Assembly: GCA_016718155.1 (NCBI GenBank)
Contig: JADKEH010000007.1
Coordinates: 62,001 to 126,000, forward strand
Direction: 5' to 3'
From: Candidatus Rhodoferax randersensis
GTDB taxonomy: Bacteria; Pseudomonadota; Gammaproteobacteria; Burkholderiales; Burkholderiaceae_C
DNA length: 64,000 nucleotides
Position numbers and translations under genes: made by a program. Below, piece by piece: positions 18,286-26,330 of the stretch. How positions within the stretch are numbered: position 1 is the first letter of the stretch; every line of letters starts with the position of its first letter. A model generated the notes under the pieces. It was not told where the DNA came from. It saw only the letters and a list, made by a program, of their open reading frames with translations, and made no database searches.

Positions 18286-20967
18286 TCAAGCAAATTGCAA
18301 CCGCGCCATGCGCCCGCGCCGCCAGTACTTCTCAACCTCGACCACCATCCACACCACGCTGGAGAGGCCCAGACACAGCAACAGTTCGACCAGACTCAAG
18401 GACTGAGTCTTGAAAATTGGGTGCAGCACCGGCCAATAGATGATGGCCATCTGCAGGGCGAACGTCAGCAGCACCGCCGCCAACAGGGGTCGGTTCGATC
18501 CCAGGCCAAGGCGCCACAGTGGCTCGCTCTCCGAGCGAATCGCCAACACATGCGCCATTTGGGACAGGGTGAGCACGGTGAACACCATGGTTTGCCAGTT
18601 GGGGTGCCCATGGGCAATGGCCCAGGCCTGGACGCCCAGGCACAGCGCCCCGATCAACAGCCCGATGCCCAGAATGTGCTGCCACATGCCATCGGCAAAC
18701 AGGCTCTCGGTGGGTGAGCGCGGCGGGCGTTGCATGATGCCGCGCTCACTCGGCTCGGCCGCCAAGGCCAGGCCAGGCAGGCCGTCGGTCACCAGGTTGA
18801 CCCACAGGATATGGATGGGCAGCAGCGGTATCGGCAGCAGCAACAGCGGGGCCAGGAAGATGGTCCAGAGCTCGCCTGAGTTGCCGGTCATGGCATAGCG
18901 CACGAACTTGCGGATGTTGTCGAAGATGCGACGGCCTTCGCGCACGGCGGCCACGATGGTGGCGAAGTTGTCGTCCAGCAGCACCAGGCTGGAGGCTTCA
19001 CGTGCCACGTCGGTGCCGCCCTTGCCCATGGCCACGCCGATGTCGGCGCGTTTCAGCGCCGGCGCATCGTTGACACCATCGCCCGTCATGGCCACAAAGT
19101 GGCCCTGCGCCTGCAGTGCCTCGACGATGCGGATTTTTTGCGCCGGGTCAACCCGCGCGTAGACGCGTACCTCGGCCACCCGCGCCAGCAGACCGGTCTC
19201 ATCCATGGCTGCCAGATCGGTGCCGGTCAGCACCGGCGCGTCAAGCTGTTCGATGATGCCCAGACGGTGGGCGATGGCGCGTGCCGTCTCGGGATGGTCT
19301 CCCGTGATCATCACCGGGATGATGCCCGCCTCCAGGCAGTCACGCACGGCGGCCTGGGCCTCGGCGCGGGGCGGGTCGATCAGGGCCACCAGGCCCAGCA
19401 GTTCAAGCTGGCTCTCCACCGCCTCCAGCGCGTTGGTGTCGGGAAGGCGTTCAAAGCTGCGGCGCGCCAGCGCCAGCACACGTAGGCCCTTGGCCGCCAG
19501 CGCCTGCGCCAGGAGAAGTTGGGCCGCGGTGTCGAGCGGCTCGGGCCCCGTTGGCGTCCACTGTTTGACGCAGCGTGGCAGCACGGACTCGGGCGCCCCC
19601 TTCGTGAAGGCCACACACGCCGTGCCGCCAACGAGCGGGTCATGGTGGAAGGTGGTCATGCGCTTGCGCTCGGCGTCGAAGGGCTGCTCCTGCACCCGGG
19701 GCAGGGCGCTGTCCAGCGTGTGTTTGTCCAGGCCGGCATTCAGAGCGGCGAGCACCAAGGCAGTCTCGGTCGGGTCGCCGCGCCATTGGCCGTCTGGGGT
19801 CGGGCTGGCGTCGTTGCACAGAGCGGCGGCGCGCAGGGTCTCAAGGGTTGTCGGGTCGCTCACCGAGTCACCCGGTACCCAGCGCTGGCCGCGGGCCAGC
19901 ACCAGTTCAGTGTGCATGCGGTTTTGGGTCAGGGTGCCGGTCTTGTCGGAACAGATGACGGTGATCGAGCCCAAGGTCTCCACCGAGGGCAGGCGCCGGA
20001 CCAACGCGTGCACCGTCACCATGCGTCGCGCGCCCAGCGCCAGCAGCACGGTCACTACCGCCGGCAGGGCCTCGGGGATGGCCGCCACCGCCAGGCTGAT
20101 GGCGGTCAGTGCCATCAGCAAGGGCGTCTCACCGCGCAGCACACCCACCACAAACACCACCGCGCAGATGGCCAGCACCGCCAACGCCAGCCGTTTGCCA
20201 AACGCCGCCAGGCGCAATTGCAGGGGGGTGCTGCGGTCCTCGGTGTCCATCAGCCGTGCCACTTTGCCCAGCTCGGTGGACATGCCGGTGGCCACCACCA
20301 GCCCGCGCGCGCGGCCGTGGGTGGCGGTGGTGCCCTTGAAGGCCATGTTGAGCCGGTCGCCCAGCGCATTGGCGCCGCCTGCGGCCAATGCCGCGGTGTG
20401 TTTGGCGGTGGTGACCGACTCGCCGGTCAGCGCCGACTCGTCCACCTGCAACTGCGCGATTTCGATCAACCGCAGGTCGGCGGGCACCTGGTTGCCGGCT
20501 TCAAGCAACACGATGTCGCCCGGCACCACAGTGGCCGCTGGCACCACGTGAACCTGCCCGCCACGCATGACGGTGGCCTGGGCGGCGGCCAATTGGCGCA
20601 GCGCCTGCATGGCCTGGTCGGCGCGCCAGCTCTGCACAAACCCAATCGCGGCATTGAGCACCACAATCACCAGGATCACCACCGTGTCCGTCAGGTCGCC
20701 GATCAGGCCGGAGACCACTGCGGCGGCCAGCAGCACCAGCACCATGAAATCGCTGAACTGCTCCAGCAGCAGGGCCAAGGGGCCACGTCGCGGCGCAGCC
20801 TGAAGCTCATTGGGGCCGTGTTGCAGGGCCCGCGCTTGTGCCTCGTCGTGGGGCAGGCCGTGCGCCGGGTCAACCCCATGTTCACGCGCCAACTCGTGCG
20901 CTTCGCGCAAATGCCAGTCAGTGTGGGTGTCGGCCGGGCGGTCGGGGCGTAGGGATGAGCCGGCCAT
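18286..20967 (-). CDS. P-type cation-transporting ATPase (P2 type)
   Basis: 893-aa ion pump. Motifs: actuator TGES (181-184), membrane motif PEALP (298-302), phosphorylation site DKTGTLT (Asp341), nucleotide-domain KGAPE, and hinge TGDGVNDAPALK. An N-terminal cation-ATPase domain (HGLPHDEAQARALQHGPNEL) and a C-terminal six-helix domain mark it as a SERCA/Ca2+ or Na+/K+-like P2 pump rather than a heavy-metal P1B pump: no CxxC domain and no CPC. The ion cannot be read from sequence. It begins 7 nt behind rlhA and is likely co-transcribed with it; its 3' end converges with the NirN-like gene (30 nt apart). Confidence 0.93.
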   Translation of the reverse strand: MAGSSLRPDRPADTHTDWHLREAHELAREHGVDPAHGLPHDEAQARALQHGPNELQAAPRRGPLALLLEQFSDFMVLVLLAAAVVSGLIGDLTDTVVILVIVVLNAAIGFVQSWRADQAMQALRQLAAAQATVMRGGQVHVVPAATVVPGDIVLLEAGNQVPADLRLIEIAQLQVDESALTGESVTTAKHTAALAAGGANALGDRLNMAFKGTTATHGRARGLVVATGMSTELGKVARLMDTEDRSTPLQLRLAAFGKRLALAVLAICAVVFVVGVLRGETPLLMALTAISLAVAAIPEALPAVVTVLLALGARRMVTVHALVRRLPSVETLGSITVICSDKTGTLTQNRMHTELVLARGQRWVPGDSVSDPTTLETLRAAALCNDASPTPDGQWRGDPTETALVLAALNAGLDKHTLDSALPRVQEQPFDAERKRMTTFHHDPLVGGTACVAFTKGAPESVLPRCVKQWTPTGPEPLDTAAQLLLAQALAAKGLRVLALARRSFERLPDTNALEAVESQLELLGLVALIDPPRAEAQAAVRDCLEAGIIPVMITGDHPETARAIAHRLGIIEQLDAPVLTGTDLAAMDETGLLARVAEVRVYARVDPAQKIRIVEALQAQGHFVAMTGDGVNDAPALKRADIGVAMGKGGTDVAREASSLVLLDDNFATIVAAVREGRRIFDNIRKFVRYAMTGNSGELWTIFLAPLLLLPIPLLPIHILWVNLVTDGLPGLALAAEPSERGIMQRPPRSPTESLFADGMWQHILGIGLLIGALCLGVQAWAIAHGHPNWQTMVFTVLTLSQMAHVLAIRSESEPLWRLGLGSNRPLLAAVLLTFALQMAIIYWPVLHPIFKTQSLSLVELLLCLGLSSVVWMVVEVEKYWRRGRMARLQFA

Positions 20968-20974
20968 AGCGATT

Positions 20975-22978
20975 TCAGGTGACTACCGGGCGGGTTCGGT
21001 AGAAGCGAAGCGGTGTGCCCGCCTCGTTGACCTGGCTGGTTTGCAGAACCGACTTTCGAATACGCCCAACGACATGCATCTCGCAGGGTTTGCAGTCAAA
21101 ACGCAAGGTCAGTTTTTCCTTGCCGTTGATCAGCGTCAAGGGCTCCGCTTTGACGGTCCCCTGCACGCCGGTCACCCCTTTGGCCTGCTTGGGGCACAGG
21201 CTGAGCGAGAAGCGCACGCAGTGTTTGGTGATCATCAGGCTGACTTCGCCCGGCTCTTCGTGGCTCTCGTAGGCGGCGGCAATCAGCCGGGCACCATGGC
21301 GGGCATAGAAGTCGCGGGCTGCTGTGTTGTACACATTGGCCAGGTAGCTCAGCGTGTCCTCGGGGTAGGGAACGGGGGGCTCGACCGTTGCTGCGCGGGG
21401 CGGACGCACGTAGGCCGCGGCGCGCGCCGCTTCCAACCGGGCCAAGGCTTCACGGCGCAACGGGTTGAGCAGCGAGGCCGGCACAAACCAGGGCTGGGAC
21501 AGCCTCAGGGTGATGGGCTCAGAAGATGCACCCAGACAGAAGTCGCTGTTGCCAAACTTGGACAGGTGCTCGCGCAGCGCGGCCTGCGCTAGTGCGGGGT
21601 CCTTGGCCGGCATCTTGTCGAGCACCGCCGTGGCGTGGCCCTGGTGTCCGTCTTCATCGGTCAGCGTCAGGGCCAGGCCGTCTGGCGTTTCATCCAGCGC
21701 CACCCACACGCCCATGCGCCGGTCGCTGGAAGGTCGCTCCAGGCTGCGCACCCAGCTCATGTCGCGGTTGCGGTTGAGCGCTGTGCCCACCCGCAGGTCC
21801 TTGAGTTCGGCAATTGGGTCTTTGGGCACCACACGCCACTTGCCCGCGCCCGGCTTGCCCACGGGCTTGGCCGTGTTGAGCGCCAAGCCGACCAGTTCCT
21901 GTTGTAGATCGAAATAACACAGCCCGTCGCCGTTGTGCAGCACGGCTTGGACGTCGTTGGTCTGCAGTTCGACCCACTCTGCGGCCACCTGGGTGACATA
22001 CCCAAGGGGCACGCCCGGATTCTTGGGTGTATCCAACGCGGCCACATCAATGTGCCGCTGATTGACGAAATAGTCAGTGAACTCGCGGTTGAAGTTCTGG
22101 TTCGGATCCGGCGTGAAGGCAAAGGTGGTGCGGCCGCTGGAGCTGCGCGACAGGGGCCGTCCGGTCGCCTCGCGCGCCTCAATCAATTCATCGAGTAGCT
22201 TGCGGTAGTGCGCGGTGATGTTCTTCACATACGCCATGTCCTTGTAGCGGCCTTCGATCTTGAAGCTGCGAATGCCCGCATCCACCAGCGCACCGAGGTT
22301 GGCGCTCTGATTGTTGTCTTTCATCGACAACACGTGTTTGTCGTGCGCCACGAAGCGGCCTGCTGAATCGACCACCTGATAGGGCAGCCGGCAGGCCTGG
22401 CTGCAGTCGCCCCGGTTGGCGCTGCGCCCGGTGTGCGCGTGGCTGATGTAGCACTGGCCGCTGTAGGCCACGCACAGCGCGCCGTGCACAAAGTATTCGA
22501 GCGTGCAGTCGGTCTGCGCCCGGATGGCGGCGATCTGGTCCAGGTTGAGCTCGCGCGCCAGCACGATTTGCGACAGGCCCACGTCCTGCAGGAAGCGCGC
22601 CTTCTCGGGGGTGCGAATATCGGTCTGGGTGCTGGCATGCAACTGGATTGGCGGCAGGTCCAGCTCCAGCAGGCCCATGTCCTGGATGATCAGCGCGTCC
22701 ACCCCAGCGTCGAACATCTGCCAGGCCAGCTTGCGCGCGCCTTCCAGCTCATCGTCGCGCAGGATGGTGTTGATGGTGACGAAGATGCGTGCGTTGAAAC
22801 GGTGCGCGTGCCGCACCAGTCGTGCAATATCTGCGGCAGAGTTGTCGGCATTGGCACGCGCGCCAAAGGAAGGCCCGCCGATGTAGACCGCGTCGGCGCC
22901 ATGCAAGATGGCCGCGATGCCAATGTCGGCGTCGCGGGCGGGCGCGAGCAGTTCAAGCTGGTGGTCGGGGATGGACAT
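20975..22978 (-). CDS. rlhA: 23S rRNA 5-hydroxycytidine synthase, U32 peptidase family
   Basis: 667 aa, matching the long (about 650 aa) RlhA/YdcP form in length and order rather than the shorter TrhP/YegQ form. Strong family segments: LELLAPARDADIGIAAILHG at the start, ELHAS-type LHASTQTDIRTPEKA, HGALCVAYSGQCYISHA, SANRGDCSQACRLPY, FKIEGRYKDMAYVKN, and a C-terminal domain with CPKQAKG and FDCKPCEMHV. The Cys residues in GQC, GDC, QAC and at the C-terminus are likely Fe-S ligands. The enzyme hydroxylates C2501 of 23S rRNA using prephenate-derived metabolism. The start ATG 22978 reads MSIPDHQLELL; the frame stays open further upstream but that is not family sequence. Confidence 0.9.
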   Translation of the reverse strand: MSIPDHQLELLAPARDADIGIAAILHGADAVYIGGPSFGARANADNSAADIARLVRHAHRFNARIFVTINTILRDDELEGARKLAWQMFDAGVDALIIQDMGLLELDLPPIQLHASTQTDIRTPEKARFLQDVGLSQIVLARELNLDQIAAIRAQTDCTLEYFVHGALCVAYSGQCYISHAHTGRSANRGDCSQACRLPYQVVDSAGRFVAHDKHVLSMKDNNQSANLGALVDAGIRSFKIEGRYKDMAYVKNITAHYRKLLDELIEAREATGRPLSRSSSGRTTFAFTPDPNQNFNREFTDYFVNQRHIDVAALDTPKNPGVPLGYVTQVAAEWVELQTNDVQAVLHNGDGLCYFDLQQELVGLALNTAKPVGKPGAGKWRVVPKDPIAELKDLRVGTALNRNRDMSWVRSLERPSSDRRMGVWVALDETPDGLALTLTDEDGHQGHATAVLDKMPAKDPALAQAALREHLSKFGNSDFCLGASSEPITLRLSQPWFVPASLLNPLRREALARLEAARAAAYVRPPRAATVEPPVPYPEDTLSYLANVYNTAARDFYARHGARLIAAAYESHEEPGEVSLMITKHCVRFSLSLCPKQAKGVTGVQGTVKAEPLTLINGKEKLTLRFDCKPCEMHVVGRIRKSVLQTSQVNEAGTPLRFYRTRPVVT

Positions 22979-23101
22979 GGCGCCAATTATCGCTAGCGCC
23001 AGACAAACTCGTTGGTTATGGCGCGGCCCATCCGCAGCAGACATGGATTGCCGCATTGCGTGCCGCGCGGCGGTAGACGGCCCGGGCGCTACGGCGTCGT
23101 G

Positions 23102-23152
23102 GTGTCATGCAAATGCCACGCAAGCGCAATGCTGTTGTCATGTGACGCTTTC
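23102..23152 (+). promoter_or_regulatory. Pho-box-like direct repeats upstream of the lipid-remodelling operon
   Basis: Heptamers spaced 11 bp apart: GTGTCAT (23102-23108), ATGCCAC (23113-23119), a poor copy GCGCAAT (23124-23130), and TTGTCAT (23135-23141). The first pair, GTGTCAT-gcaa-ATGCCAC, fits the PhoB consensus CTGTCAT-4nt-CTGTCAY at 13 of 18 positions by my count. It ends about 30-60 bp before the ATG at 23181. PhoB control is inferred from the spacing and from the lipid-remodelling genes downstream. Confidence 0.55.
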
Positions 23153-23180
23153 AGACTTCACCTCATTCGAGGAGAAAACC

Positions 23181-24032
23181 ATGAGAGAACCCCACAGCCT
23201 GGCCCCCACTATCTTGAACACATCATTGGCGTCCGGCCTGCAAGGCACGGCCAACCCGGTGCTGCTGCCGGTGACGACGCCGCCACCCGTGGGCGAGCGG
23301 CCGTCGGCCGGCATCGAAGTCTGCTGGGCCGAACACCAGGATCAAGTGCGCCAGGCGCAGCGTCTGCGCTACCAGGTCTTTGTGGGCGAAATGGGTGCGC
23401 GCCTGCCCAACACCATCCCCCATCACGACATTGACCTGTTCGACGACTTCTGCGAACACCTGTTGGTGCGCGATGTTGCCAGTGGCGAGGTGATTGGCAC
23501 CTACCGCGTACTGACGCCGGCCCAGGCCAAACGCGTGGGCAGCACCTACAGCGACACCGAGTTCGACTTGACCCGCTTGCGCAGCTTGCGCGAGCGCATG
23601 GTGGAACTGGGTCGCAGTTGCGTGCACCCGGACCATCGCCACGGCGGTGTCATCATGGCTTTGTGGACGGCCCTGGGCGGCTTCATGCAGCGCAACCGGC
23701 TCGACATCATGGTGGGATGCGCCAGCATTCCGATGTGGCACAACGGCGTGGTCAGTGGCGATGTGGCGGCCAGCATCTGGCACCAGTTGAAGCAAACACA
23801 CCTGGCGCCGATTGAACTGCAGGTGCGTCCACGTTTGCCGCTGCCGGTGGATCAGATGGATGGCAGCCTGCAAGTGGACCCGCCCGCGCTGATCAAGGGC
23901 TACCTGCGTCTGGGCGCCAAGATATTGGGCGCCCCGGCATGGGACCCGGACTTCAACAGTGCCGACCTGCCGATGCTGATGCGCATCGAGGACTTGCCCT
24001 CGCGTTACCGCAAGCACTTTCTGGGGGCCTGA
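23181..24032 (+). CDS. OlsB-like GNAT N-acyltransferase
   Basis: 283 aa, of the acetyltransferase family that includes OlsB (ornithine:acyl-ACP N-acyltransferase, first step of ornithine-lipid synthesis) and hemolysin-like proteins. After a variable N-terminus (1-50) come RLRYQVFVGEMGARLP, the acidic DIDLFDDFCEHLLV, IGTYRVL, and ELGRSCVHPDHRHGGVIMALW, the acyl-donor loop. Ribosome site gaggag 7 nt before the ATG. Its stop overlaps the next ATG by one base (TGATG). No olsA-type partner is adjacent. Context with PlcP-like and Agt-like genes supports synthesis of a phosphorus-free membrane lipid; the amino-acid acceptor is unknown. Confidence 0.8.
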   Translation: MREPHSLAPTILNTSLASGLQGTANPVLLPVTTPPPVGERPSAGIEVCWAEHQDQVRQAQRLRYQVFVGEMGARLPNTIPHHDIDLFDDFCEHLLVRDVASGEVIGTYRVLTPAQAKRVGSTYSDTEFDLTRLRSLRERMVELGRSCVHPDHRHGGVIMALWTALGGFMQRNRLDIMVGCASIPMWHNGVVSGDVAASIWHQLKQTHLAPIELQVRPRLPLPVDQMDGSLQVDPPALIKGYLRLGAKILGAPAWDPDFNSADLPMLMRIEDLPSRYRKHFLGA

Positions 24033-24922
24033 TGCGGGCCGCGTTCGACCATGTTGGTGCCTGGCTTGCCCCGCACGACAGCGGTGCCGAGCGCCATGGT
24101 GACGATGATCACGAGCATGATGGGGAGCACGCGCACAAGCGCTATCGCGCGGTGTTCATCTCCGACCTGCATCTGGGTACGCCTGGCTGCCAGGCCAGTG
24201 CGCTGCTGGCGTTTCTGAAAGCCTACCCCAGCGACACCCTGTACCTGGTGGGGGACATCGTGGACGGCTGGCAACTGCGCCGCAAATGGTACTGGCCGCA
24301 GTCGCACAACGATGTGGTGCAGAAGCTGCTGCGCCGTGCGCGCAAGGGTGGTCGCGTCATCTTCGTGCCGGGCAACCACGACGAGTTTGCACGCACCTTT
24401 GTAGGCCACCACTTTGGGGGCATCGAGGTGATGGAACAGGCGGTGCACACCACCGCCGACGGGCGCCAGCTCTGGATCGTCCACGGTGACTACTTTGACG
24501 GCGTGATCCAGTGCGCCAAGTGGCTGGCCTACCTGGGCGACAACCTGTATGAGTTCACGCTCAGGCTCAACCGGCACCTCAACAGCGCGCGCGCCCGGCT
24601 GGGGCTGCCCTATTGGTCCTTGTCGGCCTACCTGAAGCACAAGGTCAAGAAGGCGCTGAACTACGTGACCGACTTCGAGCAGGCGGTGGCGGCCGAGGCG
24701 CGCCGACGTGGGCATGACGGCGTGGTGTGTGGCCATATCCACCGCGCCGAGATGCGCCACATCGACGGCACCTTGTACTGCAACGACGGCGACTGGGTCG
24801 AGAGCCGCACCGCGCTGGTGGAGCACTTTGATGGCCATCTGGAACTGGTGCACTGGCAGGCGGACGATCATCGACCCACGGCGACACGGCCGGCCATGAT
24901 GGCGCTGGGGCAGACCGCATGA
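24032..24922 (+). CDS. PlcP-like metallophosphoesterase (phospholipase C, LpxH-like fold)
   Basis: 296 aa, calcineurin-like phosphoesterase. Metal ligands sit in SDLHLG (Asp45, His47), GDIVDGW (Asp75), GNHDE (Asn115, His116), HGD (151-153) and CGHIH. Segments RKWYWPQSHNDVVQKLLR, YWSLSAYLKHKVKKA and NDGDWVESRTALVEH are typical of PlcP, the phosphate-starvation phospholipase C that releases diacylglycerol; such proteins are often mislabelled UDP-2,3-diacylglucosamine hydrolase. A His/Asp-rich stretch (15-36) precedes the core. It lies between an OlsB-like and an Agt-like gene with one- and four-base overlaps, the expected setting for PlcP. LpxH activity remains an alternative. Confidence 0.82.
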   Translation: MRAAFDHVGAWLAPHDSGAERHGDDDHEHDGEHAHKRYRAVFISDLHLGTPGCQASALLAFLKAYPSDTLYLVGDIVDGWQLRRKWYWPQSHNDVVQKLLRRARKGGRVIFVPGNHDEFARTFVGHHFGGIEVMEQAVHTTADGRQLWIVHGDYFDGVIQCAKWLAYLGDNLYEFTLRLNRHLNSARARLGLPYWSLSAYLKHKVKKALNYVTDFEQAVAAEARRRGHDGVVCGHIHRAEMRHIDGTLYCNDGDWVESRTALVEHFDGHLELVHWQADDHRPTATRPAMMALGQTA

Positions 24923-26013
24923 AGCTCGCTCTGGTCACGGATGCATGGTTCCCGCAAGTCAACGGCGTGGTGACAACGCTGGCCGAACTGGTGCGCCAGA
25001 TCACCGACATGGGCCACGAGGTGCTTGTGATTCACCCCGGCCAGTTCAAGACCATGCCTTGTCCCGGTTATGCCGGTATCGATCTGGCGTTGCGGCCCAA
25101 ACGCGCCCTGCGCGCCATGCTGGAGGCGGCGCAGCCGGATGCCATTCACATCGCCACCGAAGGTCCCCTGGGCTGGGCGGCGCGCAGCTACTGCCTGAAA
25201 CACCGCCTGGCTTTCAGCACCGCGTTTCACACCAAGTTTCCGGAAATCCTGCATGCCGCCTGCAAGGTTCCGCTGTCCTGGGGGTACGCCTGGTTCCGGC
25301 ACTTTCACAAGCCATCGTCGGCGGTGATGGTGCCCACGCAAGGGGTGCTGACCATGCTGCAGGCGCGTGGTTTTGCCCAGTTGCGTGGCTGGACCCATGG
25401 TGTGGACACCTCGCTTTTCCCGTTTCATGACACGCCCAAGCCTTATGCGCCGGCCGGGGCGATGGTGCGCCCGGTGTCGCTGTTTGTAGGCCGAGTGTCC
25501 TACGAGAAGAACATTGAAGCCTTCCTGAAGCTCGATGTGCCCGGCACCAAGGTGGTGTGTGGCGTCGGGCCGGTGCAGCAAAACCTGCAGGCGCGTTACC
25601 CGGCTGCGCGCTGGCTGGGCATCTTGCCGCGTGATGAGTTGGCCAAGGTCTATGCGGCGGCGGATGTGTTTGTGTTCCCCAGCCATGCCGACACCTTTGG
25701 TCTGGTGATGCTCGAAGCCATGGCCTGTGGCACGCCGGTGGCGGCCTACCCGGTGGACGGCCCGCGTGAGGTGCTGGGTCAGGGCAACCCGGCGAACCTG
25801 GGGGGCGCCACCGGCGGCGCCATGCATGCCGACCTGGCGCAGGCCTTCCACGCCGCGCTGGGCATCTCGCGCTGGGAAGCGCGCAGCCGGGCACTGAGTT
25901 TTGATTGGCGCGCGGCGACGCAGAGTTTCTTGAGCTTCCTGGTGCCGGCGCGGCCAACCGGCGCGGTGGTGGTCAAGCGCATCGGGCATGCGCTGCCCAG
26001 CAGCAAGGTTTGA
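24919..26013 (+). CDS. Agt-like family 4 glycosyltransferase
   Basis: 364 aa, GT-B fold. The N-terminal acceptor domain begins KLALVTDAWFPQVNGVVTTL and includes HIATEGPLGWAAR and FHTKFPEIL. The C-terminal donor domain has LFVGRVSYEKNIE and the EX7E-type sequence HADTFGLVMLEAMACGTPVAAYP. Relatives transfer a sugar (glucose, glucuronate, mannose) from a nucleotide sugar to diacylglycerol or related lipids; Agt partners with PlcP in phosphate-stressed bacteria. ATGA overlap with the plcP-like gene (24919-24922) indicates coupled translation. Sugar specificity is not readable. Confidence 0.8.
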   Translation: MKLALVTDAWFPQVNGVVTTLAELVRQITDMGHEVLVIHPGQFKTMPCPGYAGIDLALRPKRALRAMLEAAQPDAIHIATEGPLGWAARSYCLKHRLAFSTAFHTKFPEILHAACKVPLSWGYAWFRHFHKPSSAVMVPTQGVLTMLQARGFAQLRGWTHGVDTSLFPFHDTPKPYAPAGAMVRPVSLFVGRVSYEKNIEAFLKLDVPGTKVVCGVGPVQQNLQARYPAARWLGILPRDELAKVYAAADVFVFPSHADTFGLVMLEAMACGTPVAAYPVDGPREVLGQGNPANLGGATGGAMHADLAQAFHAALGISRWEARSRALSFDWRAATQSFLSFLVPARPTGAVVVKRIGHALPSSKV

Positions 26014-26060
26014 CCGGCACCTTGACCATTGGCCATTCTCAATGGCATGACATCAGAGGT

Positions 26061-26229
26061 CGTCATTGCCGGGCTGCGCTTTGCATGAACCGGTCGTCAT
26101 TGCGAGCTGCCCGAATCCGGGCCGATACCGCACACGGACCTTGAACCTGCATCGTCATCGCGAGGCCGCAGGCCGCGGCGATCCATGTATTTTGGGGCCA
26201 TGGATTGCCGCACTTCGTTCGCAATGACG
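26061..26229. repeat. Cluster of dispersed palindromic elements
   Basis: The 317-nt gap between the convergent glycosyltransferase and acyltransferase genes holds several copies: a partial one at 26061 (cgtcattgccgggctgcgc), a variant at 26095-26140 (cgtcattgcgagctgccc ... cacacggacc), and a full palindrome at 26153-26229 whose arms are cgtcatcgcgaggccgcag and cttcgttcgcaatgacg. Fragments (gaagcaatccagg) continue to about 26265. No gene is supported here. Confidence 0.85.
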
Positions 26230-26330
26230 ACCGGTTCACGGAAAGCGCAGTGAAGCAATCCAGGAGTCCTGACTCCATAGTCAGCATGCGAAGTGCCAGA
26301 CCCCGGCGCCCACTCATGCAGAGGAATTCT

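Noticed and set aside
26014..26330. CRISPR-like array in the repeat-rich gap
   Set aside because: Repeats are palindromic, unequal in length, and lack regular unique spacers; no cas gene is near.
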